A DNA stretch of 64,000 bases from JAUIAI01 sp045106815 (GCA_045106815.1 JBGCFG010000057.1:62001-126000), one strand, 5' to 3'. Shown: positions 52,297 through 61,486, numbered from the stretch's first letter. The notes: generated by a model not told the origin, from the sequence alone. Translations and numbers: made by a program.

Positions 52297-52495
52297 GGGC
52301 GCACATTTAGACAGCAAGGGGAATAAGCCCTGTAGCGGCCCCTAGCGTGCAGTTTTCGACACCTTTCGAATTTCAGGGTTGGACTCGGTGTCTTGTCGTG
52401 GCATTTGTCACGGCTGACGGCGATGCCGTCGGGCATTCTGCTGGTTTCGCGGGCTAGGCCTGCCAGATCAAAGAATGACGAATTGGAGTGATTGC

Positions 52496-53182
52496 ATGAA
52501 AAGGTTAAACAAACGCTTGATGCCGGCCGCTGGCGTCCTCGCCTCAGTCCTGATTTTGACCGCTTGCGGCAGCAGCGATGATCCCGTCGTGGCGGCCGAG
52601 GAAGAAACCATGATGGATGGTGGTAGCGCAGGTAATGGCGGTAACTCTGGCTCAGGCGATACCGATAGCGGCAACAGCGGTGGTGACAACAACGGCGGGA
52701 ACACGGGCAATGGTGGTGATTCTGGTTCGGGTGATAACGGCAGCTCAAACCCCGGCCCCAACCCAAGCACAATTCCTTTAGCCTCCAGCTACCCGGCTTT
52801 CACTGACAATTGCTCACTCGGTGTTTCAACCGTTGCTGGCCCGGACTCGACCGCTACGTGGACTTACAACGACCCAGTCGTGACTTTCTTCGACGGCAGC
52901 AACACGGTCACGATGACCCTCAGCGAAACGCCCGTCGGTGAAGACGATCAGCCTACTAATCCAACGAGTGCAACCTTTGATGCGGCTGCAACGAATGGTG
53001 CTGGCGCTCCTTTCAATGTCACGCTTACGGTCAATACTTTCGGATTGCTCATTGGTGCGGGTTACAACCCTGATCCATCAAGCGCGACACCTACTCAGGC
53101 TGAGTTGGACGCGGTCGATGCCCAGACGGTTTTGTGTGGTTCATTGGCATTGCCGGCTCCGCGCCCGCCCGTGACTAACTGA
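52496..53182 (+). CDS. Lipoprotein with a Gly/Asn/Ser-rich linker
   Basis: 228 residues, start ATG 52496 with GGAG at 52485-52488. A type II signal peptide ends in the lipobox LTAC (Cys about 25). Residues about 43-85 are a low-complexity Gly/Asn/Ser/Asp spacer built from repeats such as GNGGNSGSGDTDSGNSGG. The C-terminal 130 residues are a Thr/Ser/Pro-rich, beta-type domain with two cysteines (FTDNCSLGV and VLCGSLAL) that could form a disulfide. Probably surface- or outer-membrane-anchored. I recognise no family. Confidence 0.75.
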   Translation: MKRLNKRLMPAAGVLASVLILTACGSSDDPVVAAEEETMMDGGSAGNGGNSGSGDTDSGNSGGDNNGGNTGNGGDSGSGDNGSSNPGPNPSTIPLASSYPAFTDNCSLGVSTVAGPDSTATWTYNDPVVTFFDGSNTVTMTLSETPVGEDDQPTNPTSATFDAAATNGAGAPFNVTLTVNTFGLLIGAGYNPDPSSATPTQAELDAVDAQTVLCGSLALPAPRPPVTN

Positions 53183-53226
53183 TCTTTTGTCTTGGTCAGG
53201 GTGCTTTGTCAGACCCTCGACGAAAA

Positions 53227-53258
53227 GCCCGCCAGCGTAGCGCTGGTGGGCTTTTTTT
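53227..53258 (+). terminator. Rho-independent terminator after the lipoprotein gene
   Basis: An 11-bp stem GCCCGCCAGCG/CGCTGGTGGGC (one G-T pair) with a 3-base loop, flanked by AAAA and followed by seven T. Confidence 0.92.
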
Positions 53259-53404
53259 GTCTACGACCCTGTCTATGTAGCAAGGGCCATGGCTGGTGCG
53301 CTTCGGCTATTCAATGCCATCGCCTGTTAAACTGACGACATTCGAAGTTCGTTAGGCGAATCGACATAATCGCCTGGCGCCAACCGTTGATCAGGATTGC
53401 AGGT

Positions 53405-54688
53405 ATGACCACAAATAGTTCAGAGTTTGAGCGCGCCCAGAAAGTCCTTGTTGGCGGCGTCAATTCAGCAGTACGGGCTTTTAAAGCGGTAGGCGGCACG
53501 CCTCGGTTTATCGCCCGCGCTCAAGATGCCTACATGTGGGATGTCGAAGGTAACCAGTACATTGACTACGTGGGCTCGTGGGGGCCAGCAATTGTCGGGC
53601 ATGCCAATTCAGCCGTTCTTGAGCGAGTGCAGGCTGCTTGCGAGCGAGGCTTGTCGTTTGGTGCTCCCAACTTGATGGAAACCGAACTCGCGGAAAAAAT
53701 TGCCGCCATCTACCCGCACGTTGAGCAAGTTCGTTTCACCAGTTCTGGCACCGAGTCAGCCATGAGTGCATTGCGTTTGGCCCGTGGTTACTCGGGCCGG
53801 ACAAAAATTATCAAATTTGAAGGCTGCTACCACGGCACGGCAGATAGCTTGCTGGTCAAAGCCGGATCTGCCGCATTGGCGTTTGGCACGCCAAGCTCCG
53901 CCGGTGTGCCCGAAGATCTGGCGCGGCACACACTGGTGGCGCAATTTAATGATCTGGAAAGTGTTAAGCAATTGCTCGAGGCTAACCCCGGGGAAATTGC
54001 CTGCGTAATGATCGAACCCATTCCGGGCAATATGAATCTGATCATGCCCACAGATGGTTTCTTGCGCGGTTTGCGGGAGCTGTGCACCGAGCATGACACC
54101 CTACTGATCTTTGATGAAGTCATGTCGGGGTTCAGGGTTGCACTGGGCGGCGCACAACAAGTCACGGGTGTGACGCCTGATCTCACGGCCTTTGGTAAGG
54201 TAATTGGCGGTGGCATGCCGGTAGGCGCAATTGCCGGGCCGGCGAAGGTCATGCAACGGCTTTCGCCCATGGGCGATGTGTATCAGGCCGGTACTTTGTC
54301 GGGGAACCCAATCGCCATGGCTGCCGGCCTTGCGTCTCTCGATCTGATTTCAAGACCGGGCTTTTTCGAAGACCTACACGCCCAGTTCGGCAAACTTGTT
54401 GACGGTCTTGTTCAGGCAGCGCGACGTGCAGGTGTGCCGTTCAGCGCGCAGCACATGGGCGGCATGGGCGGCATGTATATGCGCGAGAAACCGCCAGTCA
54501 GTTTTGAAGATGCCACCAACACCGACATTGAGTTCTTCAAGCGGTTCTATCACGAGATGTTGAACCGAGGTGTGTATCTTCCGCCGTCACCGTTTGAGGC
54601 TTTCTTTTTCTCATCCGCGCACACGGATGCTGATATCGAGGCAACCATCGCCGCGGCAGACGCGTCGTTTCAGGCGGCTTCTGCCTGA
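53405..54688 (+). CDS. hemL: Glutamate-1-semialdehyde 2,1-aminomutase
   Basis: 427 residues, normal length. PLP lysine Lys265 in LTAFGKVIGGGMPVGA; other markers are GGVNSAVRAFKAVGGTP at the start, SSGTESAMSALRLARG and IFDEVMSGFRV. It makes 5-aminolevulinate from glutamate-1-semialdehyde, the C5 route to haem. ATG 53405 is preferred to a TTG six codons earlier. With hemH in this window it is part of haem supply. Confidence 0.96.
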   Translation: MTTNSSEFERAQKVLVGGVNSAVRAFKAVGGTPRFIARAQDAYMWDVEGNQYIDYVGSWGPAIVGHANSAVLERVQAACERGLSFGAPNLMETELAEKIAAIYPHVEQVRFTSSGTESAMSALRLARGYSGRTKIIKFEGCYHGTADSLLVKAGSAALAFGTPSSAGVPEDLARHTLVAQFNDLESVKQLLEANPGEIACVMIEPIPGNMNLIMPTDGFLRGLRELCTEHDTLLIFDEVMSGFRVALGGAQQVTGVTPDLTAFGKVIGGGMPVGAIAGPAKVMQRLSPMGDVYQAGTLSGNPIAMAAGLASLDLISRPGFFEDLHAQFGKLVDGLVQAARRAGVPFSAQHMGGMGGMYMREKPPVSFEDATNTDIEFFKRFYHEMLNRGVYLPPSPFEAFFFSSAHTDADIEATIAAADASFQAASA

Positions 54689-54689
54689 G

Positions 54690-54699
54690 CGTTTAAACG
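54690..54699. repeat. Ten-base palindrome between convergent stops
   Basis: CGTTTAAACG is a perfect palindrome filling nearly all of the 11-base gap between hemL and the convergent gene. Too short and without a loop to call a terminator. Confidence 0.3.
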
Positions 54700-55314
54700 T
54701 CAGAGATCTGGCGCATTAGCGCCGAGGTCTACGCGCGTCAAAATCTGCCACGCGTCGGGCTTCGAGAAGTCAGCGCACCCGTCTCCTGGGCTCACTAACG
54801 CGAGGCTGCCGAACGTCACCTGATCTACCGGGCGGCTGATGCTCGCAGCTATTGCTTCGCGCTTGGCCACTCCCATCGCGCCGTAGAGCAAACTGATGTG
54901 AGCATGGGTTGTCGGCTGAGTGGGGATCATTGAAGGCGCCGGTGCCAGACCGCTAGCACGAGCCGCTGACAGAAACCGTTGTCCGATATCAGCGATCGGC
55001 TCGCTCGGGATTTCGCAAAATACACACTGGAAAAACGTTTCGCCAATGCATGGCTCGGAGGCGGGAAGCGTAATGGGGCCAAGTGTACTGGCGACCGTCT
55101 GCAAGCAAACGGCAGCAACTCGGTTCAGGTGATCGTCATGACGTGTCTGCAGACCGATTGTGGCGGCAGTTGCATGGACTTGGAAACCTTGTGTGCCGTG
55201 CCTGGTCGCGAGTAAATCGACTACCGGCTGCCATCGCTCAGCGTCTGACTGACGGGGCAAAAGCCACAGACTAAGACCTGCCAGCAAGGGGGCGACGTCA
55301 TTGCGATATGTCAC
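54700..55314 (-). CDS. 2H phosphoesterase-like protein (cyclic phosphodiesterase group)
   Basis: 204 residues. Two H-x-[ST/I]-h type motifs can be seen at the spacing of the 2H superfamily: QVHATAATIG (about residue 47) and HAHISLLYGA (about 138), with an overall layout like plant/fungal cyclic nucleotide phosphodiesterases and 2'-5' RNA ligase relatives. The first motif is His-Ala-Thr, the second His-Ile-Ser. The substrate is unknown. It overlaps the nucleotidyltransferase gene by 4 nt and must be translated with it. Confidence 0.65.
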   Translation of the reverse strand: MTYRNDVAPLLAGLSLWLLPRQSDAERWQPVVDLLATRHGTQGFQVHATAATIGLQTRHDDHLNRVAAVCLQTVASTLGPITLPASEPCIGETFFQCVFCEIPSEPIADIGQRFLSAARASGLAPAPSMIPTQPTTHAHISLLYGAMGVAKREAIAASISRPVDQVTFGSLALVSPGDGCADFSKPDAWQILTRVDLGANAPDL

Positions 55315-56108
55315 CGTGTTCGTTGGTAGAAGTCGTTAGCGGTCGTTAGTCGGTCGGGCGAGCCAATGTCGAGAAACCGGCCGTGTGGAAAATGAACGCT
55401 ATCGATTGTTAATCCTGCCTTGAGGGCTTGCGCAAAAATCTTGCCGGTGGGCAGGTCTTGGACGGCTGCGGGTTGCTCACTCATCTGCTCCCTAAAGTGC
55501 TTAAGCGCCTGTTCAAAGAATGCCGTGAAAGACGGGCGCCACACAGCCAACAGCCACGTTTTGCCAGCCGCGGGCCAGGCGGGGTTTTCCTCCTTTGGCA
55601 CGATGGCTGTCACGGGGCCGTCATCGTCGCCGTCTGCCATGTCAACGCCCTGACCGTCACTCGCCGGAAAGGTTGCCATGACCACATCGGCCGAACCACT
55701 TCTGAGTTTCGATGCGATATGACCCATGGCATCAGGAGGGTCCACCATGATGTCTGGAAAACCGAACGCAAACCCTGCGCCGGGTGCGAACTTAAAGGCT
55801 GGCGCCAGTGTGAACGGCGGCCCCCAGCTATCTTCGATCATGAGATAGGCCATCGGCAGGTGATAGCGCGAACCGCTTCCGAATGCCTGCGCAATGTCTG
55901 CCTTTTCGGCGCGGGTAATGCAGAACACCCGCGCGCAGCGAGCGCTTTGCATCTGTTGAAGGAGGCCGGCAGTGACCGGTTGCAGCTCGTCAGGACGGTA
56001 GCCATTGGGGACAGGCAATAACTCTTTGCTGCCATTGGCAAGCGCCAGGCGTCGGGCATGGCCCGCAGCAGGGATAAGGCCGACGAGTTCGAATGGCTCA
56101 GTTTTCAT
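55311..56108 (-). CDS. Nucleotidyltransferase (sugar-nucleotide or MobA/GlmU-like)
   Basis: 265 residues. N-terminal LVGLIPAAGHARRLALANGSKELLPV is a variant of the GxGTRL/K nucleotide-binding loop, lacking the central GTR. FGFPDIMVDPPDAM gives a metal-binding Asp, and a later GRFLDIGSPDRLTTANDFY closely resembles the end of sugar-1-phosphate nucleotidyltransferases. Likely activates a sugar or polyol phosphate; the product is unknown. It is translationally coupled to the 2H phosphoesterase-like gene. Confidence 0.75.
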   Translation of the reverse strand: MKTEPFELVGLIPAAGHARRLALANGSKELLPVPNGYRPDELQPVTAGLLQQMQSARCARVFCITRAEKADIAQAFGSGSRYHLPMAYLMIEDSWGPPFTLAPAFKFAPGAGFAFGFPDIMVDPPDAMGHIASKLRSGSADVVMATFPASDGQGVDMADGDDDGPVTAIVPKEENPAWPAAGKTWLLAVWRPSFTAFFEQALKHFREQMSEQPAAVQDLPTGKIFAQALKAGLTIDSVHFPHGRFLDIGSPDRLTTANDFYQRTR

Positions 56109-56212
56109 GCTGACAGTTGGGTCACAAGGGCTACATTGGGCCTTGGAGAGGGTGGTGTAAATTGACGACTCATCGAAACCGGGCGATGTCTCGGAACAAC
56201 TTTGGAATCGCC

Positions 56213-57421
56213 ATGAGTAAACAATCGCAAGGATACCTGTCTGTTTTGATATTCGGGTGTCTGATCCTAGTGGTGTCGTTTGGCGCCCGATCTTCGTTTG
56301 CGTTGTTTATGCCCGAAATGACGGTCGCTCGTGACTGGTCCCGTGAACTTTTCTCATTTTCTTTTGCTGTCCAGAATCTATTGTGGGGGGTGGCAGGTCC
56401 TTTTGTGGGCGCTTACGCGGATAAGTTCGGCGTACGCCGGGTATTGGTGGTCGGTGGCTTGCTTTATGCGCTTGGGTTTTTTGGCATGGCTTATGCCGAG
56501 AGCGGCACGATGCTCGTCTTCAGCGCAGGTCTTGTGATGGGGCTTGCGGTGGCATGCACCGCGTTCGGTGTGGTGTTTTCTGTTTTGGGCAAGGTGGTTC
56601 CCGAGGAGCGGCGCTCTCTTGCTTTTGGCGTTGGTACCGCCTCAGGCTCGTTCGGTCAGTTTCTATTTCTGCCGCTTTCAGGCGTGCTTATTGATAATGT
56701 CGGCTGGCACCTGACGCTGTTGATTCTAGGTTGCATTGCGGCAGCAATCATGCTGTTTGGACTCGCGATTCGAGGCGACAAACCAGCGCCAGCGGCAGCG
56801 GCACAAACTTCAATTAAAGAAGCGTTTGGCACTGCTATGCGCGACAAGAGTTTCCATTTTCTTTTCTGGGGCTACTTTGTCTGCGGTTTGCAGGTTGTTT
56901 TTATCGGTCTGCACTTGCCTACCTACCTGCAGGATCAAGGCATGAGCGCCAATATTGGCGCGACTGCCATTGCCATCATTGGTTTGTTTAATATTGTTGG
57001 TTCAATCGGGGCGGGTGTGCTTGGGCAACGCGTCTCAAAGAAGGGCTTGCTCTCGTGTATTTACGTGGCCAGGTCAGTTGTGATGGTCGCGTTTCTGACT
57101 CTCCCGCTCACCCCGGTCAGTGTGTACTTGTTCTCGGCGGCGATGGGTTTGTTATGGCTGTCTACCGTGCCTACGACTACTGCACTCGTTGGCCAGATTT
57201 ATGGAGTTCGTTATCTTGGCATGCTTGCCGGCATTATTTTCTTTGGCCACCAGATCGGCAGTTTTCTGGGGGCATGGCTCGGCGGCCGGATCTTTGACAC
57301 AACCGGTTCATACGATATGGCCTGGGGATTGGTCATCGTGTTCGGTTTGTTTGCAGCTGTCATGCATATGCCGATTGATCAACGGCCGCTAGCCAGCCGG
57401 AACGAACCGGTCCCGGCCTAG
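56213..57421 (+). CDS. MFS transporter (monocarboxylate/oxalate-formate type)
   Basis: 402 residues with twelve predicted membrane segments. The loop 2-3 motif reads GAYADKFGVRRVLVVGG, and the central loop is short and polar (AAAQTSIKEAFGTAMRDKS). The look is that of the OFA/MCT group that carries small organic acids. ATG 56213 has GGAA at a fair distance and begins just before the first helix; ATG 56186 in frame would add nine residues. Confidence 0.85.
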   Translation: MSKQSQGYLSVLIFGCLILVVSFGARSSFALFMPEMTVARDWSRELFSFSFAVQNLLWGVAGPFVGAYADKFGVRRVLVVGGLLYALGFFGMAYAESGTMLVFSAGLVMGLAVACTAFGVVFSVLGKVVPEERRSLAFGVGTASGSFGQFLFLPLSGVLIDNVGWHLTLLILGCIAAAIMLFGLAIRGDKPAPAAAAQTSIKEAFGTAMRDKSFHFLFWGYFVCGLQVVFIGLHLPTYLQDQGMSANIGATAIAIIGLFNIVGSIGAGVLGQRVSKKGLLSCIYVARSVVMVAFLTLPLTPVSVYLFSAAMGLLWLSTVPTTTALVGQIYGVRYLGMLAGIIFFGHQIGSFLGAWLGGRIFDTTGSYDMAWGLVIVFGLFAAVMHMPIDQRPLASRNEPVPA

Positions 57422-57442
57422 CTTTGCCTTCGCAGCCCGATC

Positions 57443-58627
57443 TCAGACCCGCTCAAAGATCGCTGCAATGCCCTGACCACCGCCAATACACATGGTGACC
57501 AGCGCGTAGCGGCCCTGAATACGGTGCAGCTCATTGATCGCCTTGACCGTGATGATCGCCCCTGTGGCGCCCACCGGATGCCCGATTGAAATGCCGGATC
57601 CGTTTGGGTTCACCTTTGCGGGGTCGAGGTCGAGGTCGCGGGACACAGCCAGTGCCTGAGCCGCAAAAGCTTCATTAGCTTCGATGACATCCATTTGGTG
57701 CGCAGCCAAGCCTGCTTTTTCGAGCGCTTTACGCGAGGCGGGCACAGGGCCTATGCCCATGTAGGCCGGGTCTACGCCAGCGTGCGCATACGCGACAAGC
57801 CGGGCGAGCGGCTTAGCGCCGGCGCCAGTCGCGGCCGATGCTTCCATCATCACAATCGCGGCAGCACCATCATTGATGCCTGACGCGTTGCCCGCTGTGA
57901 CTGTGCCGTCCTCTCGCTTGAACACTGGCCGCAGCTTGGCCATATCCTCAAGGGTTGCATCTGCTCGAAAGTGTTCATCAGTGTCAAACAGGGTGGTGCC
58001 TTTGCGGCTTTTTAACTCAACCGGGGTGATCTGATCTTTAAAGTAGCCCGCCTTGGTGGCGGCGGCTGCGCGCTGGTGGCTAAGAACCGCCAGAGCATCC
58101 TGATCTTCCCGAGTGATGCCCCATTTCGCCGCGACGTTCTCCGCCGTGACGCCCATATGAATGGTTTGAAACGGGTCATGTAAGGCGCCGAGCATCATGT
58201 CGTGCAGGCCGCTGTCACCCATTCGCTGGCCCCAACGGGCTGCCGGCATGATGTGCGGACCGCGACTCATGACTTCTGCGCCACCACCGATCGCGGCGTC
58301 AGCATCGCCCAGCAAAATCGATTGTGCAGCGGAAACGATCGCCTGCAATCCGGAGCCACATAAGCGGTTCAGCGTGAGGGCAGGGACTTCCTGAGCGAGC
58401 CCACCGTCAATGGTGGCCACTCGCGCTAAGTACATGTCGCGTGGCTCGGTGTTGATCACATGGCCGAATACGACATGACCAATTTGCTTGCTATCAATGC
58501 CGGCTCGCGCGACGGACTCTTGAACCACTTGGGCGGCGAGTTTGGTCGGGGGCTGGTCTTTCAGGCTGCCTCCGAATGTCCCAACCGCTGTTCTAACACC
58601 ACTGACGACGACGACTTCACGGCTCAT
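57443..58627 (-). CDS. Acetyl-CoA acetyltransferase (thiolase)
   Basis: 394 residues. Nucleophile Cys in TLNRLCGSGLQAI (about residue 88), the NVNGSGISLGHPVGATG-type His loop (NPNGSGISIGHPVGATG) and the second Cys in CIGGGQGIA are all present. This is the biosynthetic/degradative thiolase II that joins or splits acetoacetyl-CoA. With the PHA depolymerase at 61639 it points to polyhydroxybutyrate metabolism (PhaA role), although no phaC or phaB is in the window. Confidence 0.93.
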   Translation of the reverse strand: MSREVVVVSGVRTAVGTFGGSLKDQPPTKLAAQVVQESVARAGIDSKQIGHVVFGHVINTEPRDMYLARVATIDGGLAQEVPALTLNRLCGSGLQAIVSAAQSILLGDADAAIGGGAEVMSRGPHIMPAARWGQRMGDSGLHDMMLGALHDPFQTIHMGVTAENVAAKWGITREDQDALAVLSHQRAAAATKAGYFKDQITPVELKSRKGTTLFDTDEHFRADATLEDMAKLRPVFKREDGTVTAGNASGINDGAAAIVMMEASAATGAGAKPLARLVAYAHAGVDPAYMGIGPVPASRKALEKAGLAAHQMDVIEANEAFAAQALAVSRDLDLDPAKVNPNGSGISIGHPVGATGAIITVKAINELHRIQGRYALVTMCIGGGQGIAAIFERV

Positions 58628-58670
58628 AACGACTCCTGTGTGTTTGTTTTGAATTGACTACCGGCGCGGC

Positions 58671-59429
58671 TCAATGCAGGGCCTCGCCGCCCAGGGCATC
58701 TTCGCGGCTATCCATGCTGACGGCGAGCGCCGTATGAAACTGTTGAACCGTAATAGCCTTACGACTTTGAAATATCGTTTGCATGGCGCGGGTCGTTCCA
58801 ACATTGATCATATCCTGCCCGATTGAATGCACGCCGTCTGTAATGACATCGAGGCTCACGGTCGCTTTGGCGTCTCGCAGAGATCGATAAGCCCGAAGAG
58901 ACTGTTGTGCAAGTACATGCGTATCAAACTCGCCATGGAGCAGGTGAATGGTTGGCGTAAGAGGCGTGCCAGGCGTGATCGGGCGCACAAGCCTGCCTGC
59001 ATACGAGATGATCATATGGCAGCCGGGTTGGTCCAGTCGTGCCAGCTCAAGCGCAACCGATGCGCCTTGAGAAAAACCAACCACCATCGTTTGATCGGCC
59101 GTGAGGTTCAAGGCCGACTGAGCGGCTTCGATACGACGTGCAACCTGCCGCGCGGCTTGCGCAGCAAGCTCGGCTGACTGTTGACCGGCGCGTGGATCAA
59201 ACCAGTCTTTGCCGCTACCCAGGCTGCCCGGCATCAGGCCTTCCATCACAACGGCGGTTGCATTGGGGAACTTGAACTGCCACGCAAGTGCAACCGGGGC
59301 AAACATCTCGGGGCTAGAGCCGGCGCCATGCAGGAATACCAGGAGGCGATTGGGTTTGCCACCACGGTGGGGCGGGAGCTCCAGCCACAACTGGTCGCCT
59401 ATGGGCGGATTGAGTTCGTCGGTTGTCAT
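58671..59429 (-). CDS. Alpha/beta hydrolase, carboxylesterase/phospholipase family
   Basis: 252 residues from ATG 59429. Ser120 in VVGFSQGAS, Asp in LLHGEFDTHV and His in DGVHSIGQDM make the triad of the YpfH/carboxylesterase group; VFLHGAGSSPEMF is the oxyanion region. The ATG overlaps the DUF1841 stop (ATGA), so it ends the rnfB-nth-DUF1841 chain. A start nine codons upstream is also in frame but would overlap further. Confidence 0.85.
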   Translation of the reverse strand: MTTDELNPPIGDQLWLELPPHRGGKPNRLLVFLHGAGSSPEMFAPVALAWQFKFPNATAVVMEGLMPGSLGSGKDWFDPRAGQQSAELAAQAARQVARRIEAAQSALNLTADQTMVVGFSQGASVALELARLDQPGCHMIISYAGRLVRPITPGTPLTPTIHLLHGEFDTHVLAQQSLRAYRSLRDAKATVSLDVITDGVHSIGQDMINVGTTRAMQTIFQSRKAITVQQFHTALAVSMDSREDALGGEALH

Positions 59430-59860
59430 GACGTGGATGCCTGGCGTTTGATACAAGCCAGATAGGCGTCGTGGTCAGGCATTGTATTGTTGCGTTGCGC
59501 TTCCCACACAACCTGACCCAGACACTCCATGACGGCATGGACGGCGTCGTGCTCTGAGTCGAGCCTTGAACTTAACGACTGCAGTGCCTCACGAATGCCT
59601 GGGGGCTGATCGATTGACTGTTGTTCGGCAATGGCCAGATGCATTGATAGGTGCAGGAACGGGTTTGTGCGACCTTGCTCGACTGAATAGCTAGCCTGCA
59701 CAGCTGCGTCCTCATCGGCGAGATCCTCGTGATATTCCGGATGGACTTTGATGATGTCCAGCGCAATGGCTTCCATCGGCGTCAGGACTTGCTGCTTCAG
59801 TTCTTTTTGCCAGGTACGGCAGAAAAACTGGCGTACCTCGGCCTGCGACGGATCAAACAT
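59426..59860 (-). CDS. DUF1841 family protein
   Basis: 144 residues, mostly helical: MFDPSQAEVRQFFCRTWQKE, then VHPEYHEDLADEDAA, NPFLHLSMHLAIAEQQSIDQPPGI and HAVMECLGQVVWEAQRN. I recognise it as DUF1841, common in beta- and gammaproteobacteria, without a known role. It overlaps nth by 8 nt and the esterase by 4 nt. Confidence 0.9.
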   Translation of the reverse strand: MFDPSQAEVRQFFCRTWQKELKQQVLTPMEAIALDIIKVHPEYHEDLADEDAAVQASYSVEQGRTNPFLHLSMHLAIAEQQSIDQPPGIREALQSLSSRLDSEHDAVHAVMECLGQVVWEAQRNNTMPDHDAYLACIKRQASTS

Positions 59861-60644
59861 GCTTCGTTGCCTTCTTTGTTGCGCTTGTTTTGCCAGCTGG
59901 TTTTTTGCTCGCTGCCTTTTTGCTCGCTGCCTTTTTGCCCGCCGCTTTCTTGCTTGCTGCCTTCTTGCTTGCTTTTGCGATTAACTTGGCAGGTGAGGGC
60001 GCTTCAGCTTGCGCTGTCGTTTTAGGTTTGAAGTCACAAAGATCGGCCACTTGGCACTCCCAGCATTCGGGCTTGCGGGCTTTGCAAACATAGCGGCCAT
60101 GCAAGATCAGCCAGTGGTGGGCATCAAGTTTGTAGGGTTCTGGCACAAACTTGAGGAGTCTTTTTTCAACATCAAGGACTGTCTTGCCCTTGGCCAGACC
60201 CGTTCGGTTTGAGACTCGGTAAATATGCGTATCTACGGCAATGGCGGGCACGCCGAAAGCAGTGTTCAGCACCACATTAGCTGTTTTGCGACCAACCCCG
60301 GGCAAGGCCTCGAGCGCTTCGCGATCCTGTGGTACCTCGCCGCCATGCTGTTCAATCAGAATCTGACAAGTCTGAATCAGGTGTTTGGCTTTTGAGCGAA
60401 ACAGACCAATGGTGCGAATGTACGTTTCAACACCGTCCACCCCGAGCTTCAAAAGAGCGGCTGGCGTATTCGCTACTGGGAAGAGTTTTCGGGTCGCTAG
60501 GTTGACGCTGATATCAGTCGCTTGTGCTGATAACAAGACGGCTGCCAGAAGTTCGAACGGAGAGTCGAACGCGAGCTCAGTTGTTGGTTTAGGGTTCGCC
60601 TGCTGAAAGCGGCGAAACATTTCTAGGCGCTTGTCAGCATTCAT
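59853..60644 (-). CDS. nth: Endonuclease III with a Lys/Ala repeat tail
   Basis: 263 residues. The glycosylase/AP lyase core is intact: helix-hairpin-helix LPGVGRKTANVVL with catalytic Lys, catalytic Asp in VDTHIYR, and a [4Fe-4S] site C-6x-C-2x-C-5x-C (CKARKPECWECQVADLC). The usual protein ends soon after that cluster at about 211 residues. Here some 45 residues follow, built from near repeats of KKAAS/KKAAG. It removes oxidised pyrimidines from DNA. It overlaps rnfB by 4 nt, the classic rnf-nth pairing. Confidence 0.95.
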   Translation of the reverse strand: MNADKRLEMFRRFQQANPKPTTELAFDSPFELLAAVLLSAQATDISVNLATRKLFPVANTPAALLKLGVDGVETYIRTIGLFRSKAKHLIQTCQILIEQHGGEVPQDREALEALPGVGRKTANVVLNTAFGVPAIAVDTHIYRVSNRTGLAKGKTVLDVEKRLLKFVPEPYKLDAHHWLILHGRYVCKARKPECWECQVADLCDFKPKTTAQAEAPSPAKLIAKASKKAASKKAAGKKAASKKAASKKPAGKTSATKKATKHV

Positions 60645-61486
60645 TGAGACTTCCCAGCTGATTCGCGCGCAATCTGGCGCAGTCGGGCGCGTTCTACTGC
60701 CGCTTCAATGATGGCTCGTTTGCGATCTGTTGGTGCTGAAGTCGAGTCACTCGAAATGGTTTTCGACGCTGAACCGCTCGCCTTTGCTTGTTGATCAAGT
60801 TGGGCCAGCTTGCCCTGCGCTTTTTGACCAAAGCGTCGATGGTCATCGCCAAGCTCGCGTTCACGGCGCGAGTTTCTATCTTCAAAGCGTTGGCGCGCCG
60901 CGTTGGCATCAGATCTGGACCACGGCGACGCCTGGGTCAATGGGGTAAGTTCAATGCAGTCGACCGGACAGGGTGGCAAACAAAGCTCGCAGCCGGTACA
61001 AAGCGAAGGCAAGACCGTGTGCATGCCCTTAGGGCCACCGATAATGGCATCCGCCGGGCACGCGATGATGCACTTCGTACAACCGATGCACGCACTCGGG
61101 TCGATCCAAGCGAGAAGTCTTGGGCCTTCAATACCGCAGCTTGAGTCAAGTGGTAGCGTTTGCGTATCAAGCACCTTGGCCAGAGCGACGATGCCCGCTT
61201 TGCCACCGGGTGGGCACCGGTTTAACTTGGTCGCGTTCGTCGCCAGTGCGTCAGCATAGTCGCGGCAACTGGGAAAGCCGCATCGTGTGCATTGTGTCTG
61301 CGGCAAGACGTCGTCGAGTCGATCCGACAAGCTTTTCTGGTCGGTGGTCATGCTGTGCGCGCCTTTGGCAATCTGATGCGCAGCGGGCTGCGGCGGACCA
61401 GCCGCGACCGACGCCGGGGGTTTACTCGCCGGGGCGGCGCTAAGGCTAGTCAGGCTTGATTGATCAGACTCTGTAGAGGGTGACAT
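60641..61486 (-). CDS. rnfB: RnfB-like iron-sulfur protein, soluble form
   Basis: 281 residues from ATG 61486; ATG 61351 would give the more usual length and begins MTTDQKSLSDRLDDVLPQTQC. An N-terminal four-Cys Fe-S domain (CTRCGFPSCRDYA, then CPPGG) is followed by two [4Fe-4S] motifs, CIGCTKCIIACP and CTGCELCLPPCP. The membrane helix of true RnfB is missing, and a charged, Lys/Arg/Glu-rich tail of about 90 residues follows. No other rnf genes are near, so it is probably a free ferredoxin-like electron carrier. Coupled to nth by a 4-nt overlap. Confidence 0.88.
   Translation of the reverse strand: MSPSTESDQSSLTSLSAAPASKPPASVAAGPPQPAAHQIAKGAHSMTTDQKSLSDRLDDVLPQTQCTRCGFPSCRDYADALATNATKLNRCPPGGKAGIVALAKVLDTQTLPLDSSCGIEGPRLLAWIDPSACIGCTKCIIACPADAIIGGPKGMHTVLPSLCTGCELCLPPCPVDCIELTPLTQASPWSRSDANAARQRFEDRNSRRERELGDDHRRFGQKAQGKLAQLDQQAKASGSASKTISSDSTSAPTDRKRAIIEAAVERARLRQIARESAGKSQ

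Larger units (their letters stand above)
51936..52495. other. 560-base region without a protein gene
   Basis: The region between the divergent transglycosylase and lipoprotein genes holds a candidate small RNA (about 52119-52296) with a strong plus-strand terminator. The reading frames here have no sensible protein composition. I see nothing else in 51936-52080 and 52297-52480 apart from a ribosome-binding site at 52485. Confidence 0.6.

Noticed and set aside
52239..52772. His/Arg/Ser-rich frame opposite the lipoprotein
   Set aside because: Composition is the reverse of the Gly/Asn repeat region and it covers the terminator at 52269.
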